From assembly GCA_021799875.1 (NCBI GenBank), contig JAJYZP010000012.1:1-43424 (forward strand): a stretch of 43,424 bases of DNA, read 5' to 3'. Shown piece by piece: positions 26,768 to 34,543 of the stretch. Both the position numbers and the translations under genes were made by a program. Position 1 is the first letter of the stretch; the number at the start of each line of letters is the position of its first letter. Below the pieces are notes generated by a model, which was given only the letters and a program-made list of their open reading frames with translations, made no database searches and was not told the DNA's origin. Origin of the DNA: Actinomycetes bacterium (GTDB lineage: Bacteria > Actinomycetota > Acidimicrobiia > Acidimicrobiales > Acidimicrobiaceae).

Positions 26768-28150
26768 GTGGAAGATAACCGAAACGTTACGAGCCGAGGT
26801 GCTCTCTCAATGGATCATCTCAGGGAGCAGGTCAAAGAGGGGTCTATCGACACCGTAATCGTTGCGATGACCGACATGCAGGGACGACTAGTCGGGAAGA
26901 AGCTGCACGTCCCGTTTTTTGTCGAAAATGTTGCGTACGAAGGGACCGATGGTTGCAATTACTTGCTCGCAGTGGACGTAGACATGCGTCCAGCATCTGG
27001 GTACGCGATGAGTTCGTGGGAGCGAGGCTACGGCGATCTTGTGATGAAACCCGATCTCGCTACCCTTCGCATGGTGCCTTGGCAGACTAAGACCGCCCTC
27101 GTGCTTTCAGATGTTGTGTGGCCGGACGGAACTGAGGTCGTTGCTTCCCCACGTCAGATACTGCGCAGGCAGCTTGATCGCCTCGGTGGACTCGGTCTCG
27201 ACGCTTACTGCGGAACCGAGTTGGAGTTTCTCGTCTTCAACGATACCTATGAAGCAGCTTGGAAGAAGGGTTATCGAGATTTAGAGCCGGCCAACCTCTA
27301 CAACGTTGACTACTCGCTACTCGGTGTCTCGCGCGTTGAGGCGCTCCTCCGAGATATTCGGATCTCGATGGCGGGAGCTGCCATGACCGTCGAATCGGTC
27401 AAAGGTGAGTGTAACTTGGGCCAACACGAGATTGCATTTCGTTACGACCACGCCCTTCAAACCTGTGACAACCACGTGATCTACAAACTTGGAGCCAAAG
27501 AGATCGCCGCACAGCACGGCAAGTCTCTCACGTTTATGGCCAAATTCAACGAGGCCGAGGGCTCGTCGTGTCACACCCACCTCTCGTTACGGGATCAGCA
27601 CGGTGGTCTCGTGTTTGTCGATCCGGAACGACCCTCTGAGCTCAGCACGCTTGGACAACAGTTTCTTGCGGGTCAACTCGACCACATGAGCGAGATAACC
27701 CTCATGTTTGCACCGAACATCAACTCCTACAAACGTTTCGTAGAGGGTTCCTTCGCACCTACCGCAATAGCCTGGGGCCGGGACAACCGTACGTGTGCTC
27801 TTCGGCTCGTCGGAAGCGGCGCTGGACTGCGTTTTGAGAATCGCGTGCCAGGCGGTGATGCCAACCCTTACCTCGTCGTGGCTGCGATGGTAGCGGCCGG
27901 CCTCGATGGAATTGAGCGTGGACTCGAACTACCGCCTCCAGAGAGCGGTAATGCCTACCATGGCGAGCATGAGCGGATTCCAAGCTCGCTAGCAGACGCT
28001 CTCGCCACCTGGAAGCACTCCCCGTTCATCGCCGAAGCCTTCGGCGATGAGGTGCGTGACCACTATGCCACGATGGGCTCCGTTGAGCTAGAGGTCTTCG
28101 CACGAGCGATTACCGACTGGGAGCGATTTCGAAGTTTTGAGAGGATGTGA
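26768..28150 (+). CDS. Glutamine synthetase-like ligase (gamma-glutamylpolyamine synthetase type)
   Basis: A protein of about 460 residues of the glutamine synthetase superfamily. It has the N-terminal beta-grasp (VAMTDMQGRLVGKKL), the metal site GTELEFLVF, NLGQHEIAFRYDHA, the HTHLSLRD histidine, and the substrate loop NSYKRFVEGSFAP with WGRDNRTCALR. The sequence and its neighbours fit the PuuA/GlnA3-like group that ligates glutamate to amines such as polyamines or ethanolamine, rather than nitrogen-assimilating GlnA. I place the start at GTG 26768, with AAAGGA 5 bases before it; TTG 26765 and ATG 26813 are alternatives. The stop overlaps the aldehyde dehydrogenase start (GTGA). Substrate not proven. 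Confidence 0.88.
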   Translation: MEDNRNVTSRGALSMDHLREQVKEGSIDTVIVAMTDMQGRLVGKKLHVPFFVENVAYEGTDGCNYLLAVDVDMRPASGYAMSSWERGYGDLVMKPDLATLRMVPWQTKTALVLSDVVWPDGTEVVASPRQILRRQLDRLGGLGLDAYCGTELEFLVFNDTYEAAWKKGYRDLEPANLYNVDYSLLGVSRVEALLRDIRISMAGAAMTVESVKGECNLGQHEIAFRYDHALQTCDNHVIYKLGAKEIAAQHGKSLTFMAKFNEAEGSSCHTHLSLRDQHGGLVFVDPERPSELSTLGQQFLAGQLDHMSEITLMFAPNINSYKRFVEGSFAPTAIAWGRDNRTCALRLVGSGAGLRFENRVPGGDANPYLVVAAMVAAGLDGIERGLELPPPESGNAYHGEHERIPSSLADALATWKHSPFIAEAFGDEVRDHYATMGSVELEVFARAITDWERFRSFERM

Positions 28151-29520
28151 TCACCGTGTCGACGCTGCAAATCGTACGAAACCCCGCAACAGAACAGGTC
28201 TTGGCCGAAGTGCCAGGAGCCACAGTAGAGGAAACCCGTGAGGCCGTTCAGCGGGCGAAGCGAGGTTTTCGCGAGTGGCGGGCACTTGCGCCGGGTGATC
28301 GCGCAACGCTACTGCGAGCCTTTGGTGCAGCTGTCCTTTCTCATAACGAGGAGCTAGCACAACTAGAGGTCCGCAATGCTGGCCACACCATCTCCAATGC
28401 ACGATGGGAGGCGAACAACGTCGCCGATGTCATCATGTACTATGCCGGTTCGGTTGAGCGACTCCTCGGACAGCAGATACCAGTAGCGGGCGGAGTTGAC
28501 CTCACCTTCAAAGAACCCCTCGGAGTCGTTGGCATCATCGTGCCGTGGAACTTTCCGATGCCGATAGCGAGTTGGGGCTTTGCGCCAGCACTCGCCGCTG
28601 GCTGCTCGGTTATTCTCAAGCCTGCCGAAACGACGCCGCTCAGCGCTCTCCGGCTTGCGGAGCTAGCGCACGAAGCGGGCATACCTCAAGATGTTTTCCA
28701 GGTCATCACCGGGGTGGGCAGTGTTGTGGGTGAGGCGTTGGTTCGCGATCCAGATGTTGCCAAGATTGTTTTTACAGGATCGACCCGTGTTGGCGTGCGT
28801 ATTCAGGAGCTCGCAGCGGCTCAGGTCAAGCCAGTAACACTTGAGCTCGGTGGCAAAAGCGCAAATATCATTTTCGAGGATGCAGACCTTGACCGAGCTG
28901 CATCCTCGGCTCCATATGCTGTCTTCGATAACGCAGGTCAAGACTGTTGCGCTCGGTCACGGTTGCTCGTTCAAGCAAGTGTGTTCGACGCGTTTCTTGA
29001 GCGCTTCGAAGCCGCAGTCAAGGCCGTACGAGTTGAGGATCCCACCTTGGAGACTGCGGAGATGGGCCCGTTGATCACACCAGAACACCGAGAGCGAGTC
29101 GCAAGCTACGTTGATGAGAACACGATTCTCTTTCGCGGAGCGTGTCCTGAGGGGCCGGGGTATTGGTATCCGCCTACCGTTGTCGGGATCGAAGACTCGA
29201 GTCATCGATCCGTTCGCGAGGAGATCTTTGGGCCGGTCGTCGTCGTTCAGCGTTTTACCGACGAGGCCCATGCAATTGCGCTGGCAAACGATAGTGACTA
29301 CGGGCTCTCTGGTTCGATCTGGACGTCAAATCTCGGCCGAGGTCTTCGGATGGCACGAGCGCTCGAGAGCGGAGCACTCTCGATTAATTCTCACTCCTCT
29401 GTACGATATTGGACCCCGTTCGGAGGCTACAAGAGATCTGGGCTCGGCCGAGAACTCGGCCCCGACGCCACCGATGCATTCTGTGAGACGAAGAACGTAT
29501 TTATCAACACCGAACTGTAG
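28147..29520 (+). CDS. NAD(P)-dependent aldehyde dehydrogenase
   Basis: A 457-residue aldehyde dehydrogenase. The general base is in TLELGGKS (Glu233) and the catalytic cysteine in NAGQDCCARSR (Cys267); PWNFPMP marks the cofactor domain. It is slightly shorter than the usual 480-500 residues. GTG 28147 overlaps the stop of the upstream ligase by four bases; GTG 28156 is an alternative. In gamma-glutamyl amine pathways such an enzyme oxidises the aldehyde made after amine oxidation, which fits the context, although no amine oxidase gene is in the window. An SDR follows after 13 bases. Confidence 0.93.
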   Translation: MITVSTLQIVRNPATEQVLAEVPGATVEETREAVQRAKRGFREWRALAPGDRATLLRAFGAAVLSHNEELAQLEVRNAGHTISNARWEANNVADVIMYYAGSVERLLGQQIPVAGGVDLTFKEPLGVVGIIVPWNFPMPIASWGFAPALAAGCSVILKPAETTPLSALRLAELAHEAGIPQDVFQVITGVGSVVGEALVRDPDVAKIVFTGSTRVGVRIQELAAAQVKPVTLELGGKSANIIFEDADLDRAASSAPYAVFDNAGQDCCARSRLLVQASVFDAFLERFEAAVKAVRVEDPTLETAEMGPLITPEHRERVASYVDENTILFRGACPEGPGYWYPPTVVGIEDSSHRSVREEIFGPVVVVQRFTDEAHAIALANDSDYGLSGSIWTSNLGRGLRMARALESGALSINSHSSVRYWTPFGGYKRSGLGRELGPDATDAFCETKNVFINTEL

Positions 29521-29533
29521 GAAGGGTATTGAG

Positions 29534-30298
29534 ATGGAGCGATTAAGGGATCGAGTAGCGATCGTCACTGGCGGAGCGAGTGGAATAGGAAAAGCGACGG
29601 TCGAGCGATTTCTCGCCGAGGGCGCACGAGTTGTCCTCGCTGACCTCGACGCTAGTGCCGGAGAGGCCGTCGCACAGGAGCTCGGGGCCACTTTTGTGAG
29701 AACCGACGTAGCGGAGAAGGCCAGCGTCGACGCTCTGATCGAGACGACGGTCAAAGAGTTCGGCAGAATTGACGTATCGTTCCATAATGCGGGAATCTCC
29801 CCTCCCGATGATGACTCCATTTTGGATACCTCTCTCGAAGCTTGGAGAAAGGTACAGGAGGTCAACCTCACCTCTGTGTACCTCTGCTGCAAGGCGGTCT
29901 TGCCGGTCATGCTCGAGCAGGGCAAAGGCAGTATCATCAACACTGCATCCTTCGTAGCGACGCTCGGAGCTGCAACCTCTCAAATCTCCTATACCGCATC
30001 CAAAGGCGGGGTTCTCGCTATGACGAGAGAGCTTGGCGTTCAGTTCGCAAGAAGCGGGGTGCGCGTCAATGCAATCAGCCCAGGACCGATCGCCACGCCG
30101 CTTCTCATGGAGCTCTTTGCGAAAGATCCTGAACGAGCTGAGCGGCGACTCGTCCACGTACCGATGGGCAGATTTGGTGAGCCAAGCGAGATAGCGGCGG
30201 CAGTGGCCTTCCTCGCTTCAGATGACGCGTCCTTTGTGACCGCCTCCAACTTCATGGTAGACGGAGGTCTCACCGGAGCCTACGTCACCCCCCTGTAA
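29534..30298 (+). CDS. SDR-family oxidoreductase
   Basis: A 254-residue classical short-chain dehydrogenase. The nucleotide-binding TGGASGIG (12-19), NAG (85-87), and the catalytic Ser139, Tyr153 and Lys157 (SYTASKGG) are all present. Asp37-Asp39 after the second strand (LADLDA) suggests preference for NAD(H). The ATG at 29534 is preceded by GGAAGGG at 7 bases; the reading frame is open far upstream into the aldehyde dehydrogenase gene, but that part is a shadow. It is the third gene of the GS-ALDH-SDR operon and may act on the alcohol/ketone form of the same substrate. Confidence 0.93.
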   Translation: MERLRDRVAIVTGGASGIGKATVERFLAEGARVVLADLDASAGEAVAQELGATFVRTDVAEKASVDALIETTVKEFGRIDVSFHNAGISPPDDDSILDTSLEAWRKVQEVNLTSVYLCCKAVLPVMLEQGKGSIINTASFVATLGAATSQISYTASKGGVLAMTRELGVQFARSGVRVNAISPGPIATPLLMELFAKDPERAERRLVHVPMGRFGEPSEIAAAVAFLASDDASFVTASNFMVDGGLTGAYVTPL

Positions 30299-30831
30299 GG
30301 CACTCAATAGCTGAGATGCAGCACTTTTGAGCGCCGTAACGGCGGGAGTCGCCTTCGCTCTTCGAGAGGAATCGTCTTAGCCACTCAACTCTAAAGCGAG
30401 CTCAGCGGCCCAGTTGCATCGCTCCTTGTGAGTTAGTACTAGATCACTCACGGAACGACCCCAAAGCTCCACAGACAGCTGCGCTGGCACTGTCTGAGTG
30501 TGAGGAGGAGAGCGAGCCTAGCTCGTTGGTGCTCACATTGTGCAGTGGTGCGCTGCAGGAGGCACGGAGAAATCAACGGAGTTGCGTCCCGGACGCTCCA
30601 TGGTATTGAAGCGCCGAGTCACCGGAGGCGCAAGCTGCAGGTGATGGTGCGAGCGCATTCTCATCGGTTCTGCCCAGTTCGGTGCTATCTCAGTTACTGT
30701 AGGTACCTCGCTGAGGACGGAGGAGAAGTGTCGGTCGTGATCGGTGGGCCGAGAGTTGTTTCCTCCATACGCTCGAGCGTGTCAGATCAGCGCGATCGCA
30801 CTTAAGTCCAATCCTTGTTGGGAGAATGCGC
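30299..30831. other. Convergent intergenic region
   Basis: About 530 bases between the ends of the SDR and M14 genes. It has a weak GCCG-TAA-CGGC hairpin near 30335-30345. A plus-strand frame at 30500-30805 has no coding character. Nothing else is seen. Confidence 0.4.
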
Positions 30832-31767
30832 CTACGGTTTGAAAACGTCGGCGGCGAGTCCCAGTAAGAGTCCGTCGCTCAACACTGCTGGAGAGGAGGT
30901 CTGGAACAGTACTACCCCATCGCTCGGAGCTACCACTGAACTCTGCTCCACACCGAGCAGATCGAGAACCGAACCCAAGGTATCACCGAGATGCACTCTT
31001 GCGCCCACTGGGACGCTCGGAGACCACCAACCCTGATGCTCGCTACGAATCCAGTGGAAGGTTGCGAAGTGCTCGATAGGGACGCTCGGCGCTTCCGTCG
31101 TATCGAAATCCGTCATATCGAGATGGTTGGTGACTCTTCTCAGCCCAAGGAGGTGTCTCGCAACTGCATCGTCCTCCATAATGCCCCGTCCTCCGGACTC
31201 GGCGATGATAGCCGGTATGCCGAGGTCTGCAGCGGTGGCAGACGTCGCGCCCGCTACAGTTTTCCCCTGCCGTCGTTGAAAGACGCTGTATCGTAGGCCA
31301 TACGCCTCGGCTAAAGCGCGAGAACTCTCCGTCACATCTGACTCCTCGTAGAGTGTGAATGGCTCGAGTGCCTCGACGAGGTCGCCAGCGTGAAGATCGA
31401 TGAGTGCATCAGAACCTTTGATCAGGTTTTCCGTGACTGCATACGCCAACTGCTCGCTATAGGTGCCGAGCGCAATCCCAGGGAAGGAGCGATTGAGATT
31501 CTTTCCGTCATCAGGCGACACGAACGGTGATCGAGAGTAGAAAGCTTTGACATTGAGGGTCGGAACCGCTCTCACCCTCCCGCGCAGGGTGCCTTCATCG
31601 AGGACGTCGAAGAACTCTCGAACAGCGGCCTGCGATGTATATTCACAACCGTGGACTCCTCCGAGCAGCGTGAGTGTAGGACCATCCTGGTCGCCACAGA
31701 TCTCGAGATAGGGAATCTCGAGATCTGTTAGTAGAGGTTGGGCGAGGCGGAGATAGGTCCGTTGCAT
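30832..31767 (-). CDS. M14-type zinc amidohydrolase (succinylglutamate desuccinylase/aspartoacylase family)
   Basis: A 311-residue zinc hydrolase of the AstE/AspA family. Zinc ligands are in GGVHGCEYTS (His39, Glu42) and DLHAGD (His127); NLNRSFPG (91-98) is the typical substrate-binding segment. Family members remove acyl groups from N-acylated amino acids or deacylate related amides. The ATG has AAGGAG at 7 bases. It is the last gene of a minus-strand set with the M55 aminopeptidase and the Ntn hydrolase, 149 bases downstream of the former. The C-terminal beta-rich part (GVVLFQTSSPAV) is normal for the family. Confidence 0.88.
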   Translation of the reverse strand: MQRTYLRLAQPLLTDLEIPYLEICGDQDGPTLTLLGGVHGCEYTSQAAVREFFDVLDEGTLRGRVRAVPTLNVKAFYSRSPFVSPDDGKNLNRSFPGIALGTYSEQLAYAVTENLIKGSDALIDLHAGDLVEALEPFTLYEESDVTESSRALAEAYGLRYSVFQRRQGKTVAGATSATAADLGIPAIIAESGGRGIMEDDAVARHLLGLRRVTNHLDMTDFDTTEAPSVPIEHFATFHWIRSEHQGWWSPSVPVGARVHLGDTLGSVLDLLGVEQSSVVAPSDGVVLFQTSSPAVLSDGLLLGLAADVFKP

Positions 31768-31916
31768 TCGTGCTCCTTCTTAGGTCTCGGTCTTAGTCTT
31801 ACACAGTGTCGCGGTCGTTTCGGCATTCGTCCATTGCATCGAGCACTACCTCGGTGCATTACATACGGAGTCTCGGCGCAGAGGTCGTTGAGACGACGGC
31901 GAATCGGAGCGATCGG

Positions 31917-32744
31917 TCAGCGACCGCCCGATTGGCGAGTAATGTAGCTCACTCCTACGAAGCGCTCGTAGAGCTCGATCGGATCCTGGCTCGTAATCTG
32001 CGCCTCTCGAAGACCCGTGCGGTCGACTCCTCGAACCCAAGACGCGACTTCTGCCATATCGGCGGTCAGAAAGCTCATCGTTAGTGTCGCAGGGAGCTCA
32101 ATGGTTGGTAGTCCATGGTGGGCTAGTGAGCTCGTGGCGCGCTCGGCTCCAGCGTAGAGGAGCTCTCGAGCTGTCTCGGGGTGCAGATTGAGCGCCGCGA
32201 AGCGTGTGATCGACTCCTTGACCACCACTGCTTCAATATCAGGGATGAGCCACTGCGCCTGTTCCTTGGTGGGTTGGTCCCCACTGATCAACGCAATCGG
32301 AACGCCATACCCAAGAGCAACCAGGGCATTAATACCGCTCTCCCCTACCTCAACGCCGTTGAGTCTGACTTCTGTAAAGATCGATGGGTTGTACGTATGC
32401 GAGAGTGTTGAGGGCTCACCGGAGATCGCTCCGTGGTAGCCAAGGAAGAAGATGAGATCGAAGGAGCTATCGAGACCCTCCATCATGTAGTGCGGCTTGT
32501 GAGCACCGGTGATGTAGCTCGCACGGTGATGAAGGCCCGCTGGATTGAGATTTCGCATCTTTGAGTGCGCGTCGTTGACGACGACCTCAGCCACACCTGC
32601 ACTCACCGCACCGTCAATTGCGGCGTTAATCTCCGCCAAGGTTAATTCAATGCCTTGGAGGTATTCAAAGCTCGATCCAGTGCACTGTTCCCAGTCTACG
32701 ATCCCCGAAATACCCTCAAGGTCGAACGATATATAGAGCTTCAT
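31917..32744 (-). CDS. M55-family D-aminopeptidase (DppA-like)
   Basis: A 275-residue binuclear zinc peptidase. The metal ligands of Bacillus DppA are all visible: Asp8 and Glu10 (SFDLEGISG), His60 (VNDAHS), His104 (LGYHG) and Glu135 (EVGESG). DppA cleaves D-Ala-D-Ala and other D-amino-acid peptides. The length is normal. The ATG is preceded by GGAAGGG. A possible small gene ends 11 bases upstream, and the Ntn hydrolase lies before that, so all are likely in one transcript. In other bacteria this gene goes with dipeptide uptake; here a solute-binding protein gene lies further upstream. Confidence 0.92.
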   Translation of the reverse strand: MKLYISFDLEGISGIVDWEQCTGSSFEYLQGIELTLAEINAAIDGAVSAGVAEVVVNDAHSKMRNLNPAGLHHRASYITGAHKPHYMMEGLDSSFDLIFFLGYHGAISGEPSTLSHTYNPSIFTEVRLNGVEVGESGINALVALGYGVPIALISGDQPTKEQAQWLIPDIEAVVVKESITRFAALNLHPETARELLYAGAERATSSLAHHGLPTIELPATLTMSFLTADMAEVASWVRGVDRTGLREAQITSQDPIELYERFVGVSYITRQSGGR

Positions 32745-32755
32745 AGCTTCCCTTC

Positions 32756-32938
32756 CTACTCCGATTCAATGTCGTACTGTGCAGTAGCTGAACTTGCGAA
32801 CTCGTGGCCTCTTGCGTGCCTGTTCGAGAACGACCGCTCCGTTGTCACAACCTGATCGAGCTTCAATTCTTCTCTAGGTCGCAGACGACGAAGGCTCGCA
32901 AGCTCTTTGATCTCAATGTCCACCTTCGAGAGAGACAT
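32756..32938 (-). CDS. Possible small protein in the hydrolase operon
   Basis: A 60-codon frame (MSLSKVDIEIKELASLRR...) that overlaps the end of the Ntn hydrolase gene by 26 bases and ends 11 bases before the M55 start, inside its ribosome binding region. Counted by hand, second codon positions are clearly the poorest in G+C, as in real genes here. A weak GAGAG lies before the ATG. The product would be charged and soluble, and resembles nothing I know. The fit between two genes favours a real gene, but a chance frame cannot be excluded. Confidence 0.4.
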   Translation of the reverse strand: MSLSKVDIEIKELASLRRLRPREELKLDQVVTTERSFSNRHARGHEFASSATAQYDIESE

Positions 32939-33842
32939 ACGTTCTCTCTAAGACTTCGGTCGACTTCGAGTTGCCATCTCTCCACGCGTAGAGAGCCCCT
33001 CGCTGCGTCGAAAGGGCAGCGTGCTCGCCATCTTTGGAGAGCACGACAACGTGCATAATCATGTTCTCCGTTGGTTCATCGAGCGACGCGAGATCTAAGA
33101 GGGCGCTACGACCGGCCTCGAGTGGAGAAGCTCCTTCAGCAAGACGGTTGACAATGGTACGCGCAGTCGATGTTCGAAGCGCAAGCTCGCCGTAGCCAGT
33201 GCACGCTGCTGAGCCAAAGCGCGAGTCGCAGTAGTTCCCGGCCCCCGGTATTGGCGAGTCTCCTGCACGGCCGGGCCACTTCCACGCCCATCCACTCGTG
33301 GACACGGCACTGGCGAGCGAACCATTGAGGTCTCGGGCGAGGAAATTAACGGTTCCCACCGCCCGTTCCGGATCGGTCGTTAGTGCTTTAGCTCGCTCGA
33401 GTATGGTTCCTGCTAATCCGCCAGGAGCAGCAGTTAAACCCTCTGACCATATCTTCTCGGCCTCCTCAGTCAAGAGTTCGCCAGCCTCTGCGCCGATCTC
33501 TTGTGCAAAACGTGCTGCGCCGTCACCCACGATGAGGACGTGTGGGAGACGTTCTAGCACCGCTCGGGCAACACTGATCGGATGGCGATAACCCCGAAGG
33601 GCCGCAACCGCACCTGCGGCTCGATTATCCCCGTCCATGATGGAAGCGTCAAGCTCGACGATTCCGTCGAGATTCGGTAGGCCCCCCGTACCCACAGAGT
33701 GATCATCAACGTTGTCTTCGACCACGCGGGCCGCCGCCTCGACTGCGTCGAGGGCACGGATGCCATGGGCGAGATTCTCCCACACCGCGTCGATGCCGAT
33801 CGCTCCATTAGCGCTAGCGATAATTTGAATATCTGGGTTCAT
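32913..33842 (-). CDS. N-terminal nucleophile hydrolase, aspartylglucosaminidase/isoaspartyl peptidase family
   Basis: A 309-residue T2-family precursor. Autocleavage should occur before Thr164 (VGTVNFLARD), giving alpha and beta chains. SVGTGGLPN (49-57), ELDASIMDG and STSGWAWKWPGRAGDSPIPGAG (181-202) fit the N4-(beta-N-acetylglucosaminyl)-L-asparaginase (aspartylglucosaminidase) branch better than plain isoaspartyl dipeptidases. The enzyme cleaves amide bonds on the aspartate side chain. No signal peptide is visible. The start ATG has AAGG at 6 bases, and TAGAGT (33872-33867, minus) is a likely -10 box. It heads the minus-strand hydrolase set. Confidence 0.9.
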   Translation of the reverse strand: MNPDIQIIASANGAIGIDAVWENLAHGIRALDAVEAAARVVEDNVDDHSVGTGGLPNLDGIVELDASIMDGDNRAAGAVAALRGYRHPISVARAVLERLPHVLIVGDGAARFAQEIGAEAGELLTEEAEKIWSEGLTAAPGGLAGTILERAKALTTDPERAVGTVNFLARDLNGSLASAVSTSGWAWKWPGRAGDSPIPGAGNYCDSRFGSAACTGYGELALRTSTARTIVNRLAEGASPLEAGRSALLDLASLDEPTENMIMHVVVLSKDGEHAALSTQRGALYAWRDGNSKSTEVLERTYVSLEGGH

Positions 33843-34543
33843 GTCTTGCCTTACTTCCCTTTTTGAACTCTATGACTGTCTGTCGACCGATAGCTTGCGA
33901 AGCTCGCCCCGAGCGTAGGGGGCGCGGCTCCCGCCGGTACCGCTGTCTGCTCTTACCTACCTTGCCGCATGGACGGTGAGATAGCAGTGGCTACCGTTCG
34001 ATCGGTGGGTCGGTGCAACCAAGATCACTGCGAGGCAGTACTAGATCGCTGCAAACTTGTGAACTCCGGGAGGGCGAGGGAGCTCGATCGTGTATCCCTG
34101 ATTCTCATCCGCCTCGGCCCCGCCCATGGATCAGAGCGATATCTCATTCGCCTACTTCGCCTCTCGCTACTCCCCCAAGTCGATCGTGATAACTTTCGCC
34201 AACTTTACCCTTGGTGTTTTCGCTGTACTCTACGACCCCCATAACTGTGGGACAAGCCTCCTCAGTGCTGTTGAGCGACTCACAACCGCACTGCATGAGC
34301 TCGCTTACCAGTCCACTGTTGAGTGAGCGCATTGGGCTCCTACTCTGCACGAAAGTGACGTGGTTGCTGGGGCGGTTCATCTCAGAACCGAAAGAACTGA
34401 AGAGCCGACTACGTCGAGCGTATTGCACGTAACGAAGAGACACAGGCATCTGCCTGTGTCTCTTCGTTCACAGAAGGGTCATCTCGTTCACATCGATGCT
34501 TACCTGGCGCTCGATGTCGATTCGTCAGACGACCCTCCTCTCA
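33843..34543. other. Intergenic region with terminator
   Basis: About 700 bases between two minus-strand genes. It contains the 18-bp hairpin at 34431-34468 and the likely promoter of the Ntn hydrolase gene near 33867. A plus-strand frame at 34126-34326 (66 codons, with hydrophobic stretches) has coding-like base composition but no ribosome binding site or promoter. Confidence 0.4.
34431..34468 (-). terminator. Strong 18-bp stem terminator after the solute-binding protein gene
   Basis: AACGAAGAGACACAGGCA (34431-34448) pairs perfectly with 34451-34468, with the two intervening bases leaving a tight loop. It stands 75 bases after the stop of the solute-binding protein gene, on its transcript. 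The last bases on the minus strand are TCTTCGTT, only mildly T-rich. This is the strongest hairpin in the window. Confidence 0.8.

Noticed and set aside
29111-29533. Upstream extension of the SDR reading frame
   Set aside because: It overlaps the aldehyde dehydrogenase gene in another frame. The SDR fold begins at the ATG at 29534, which has its own ribosome binding site.
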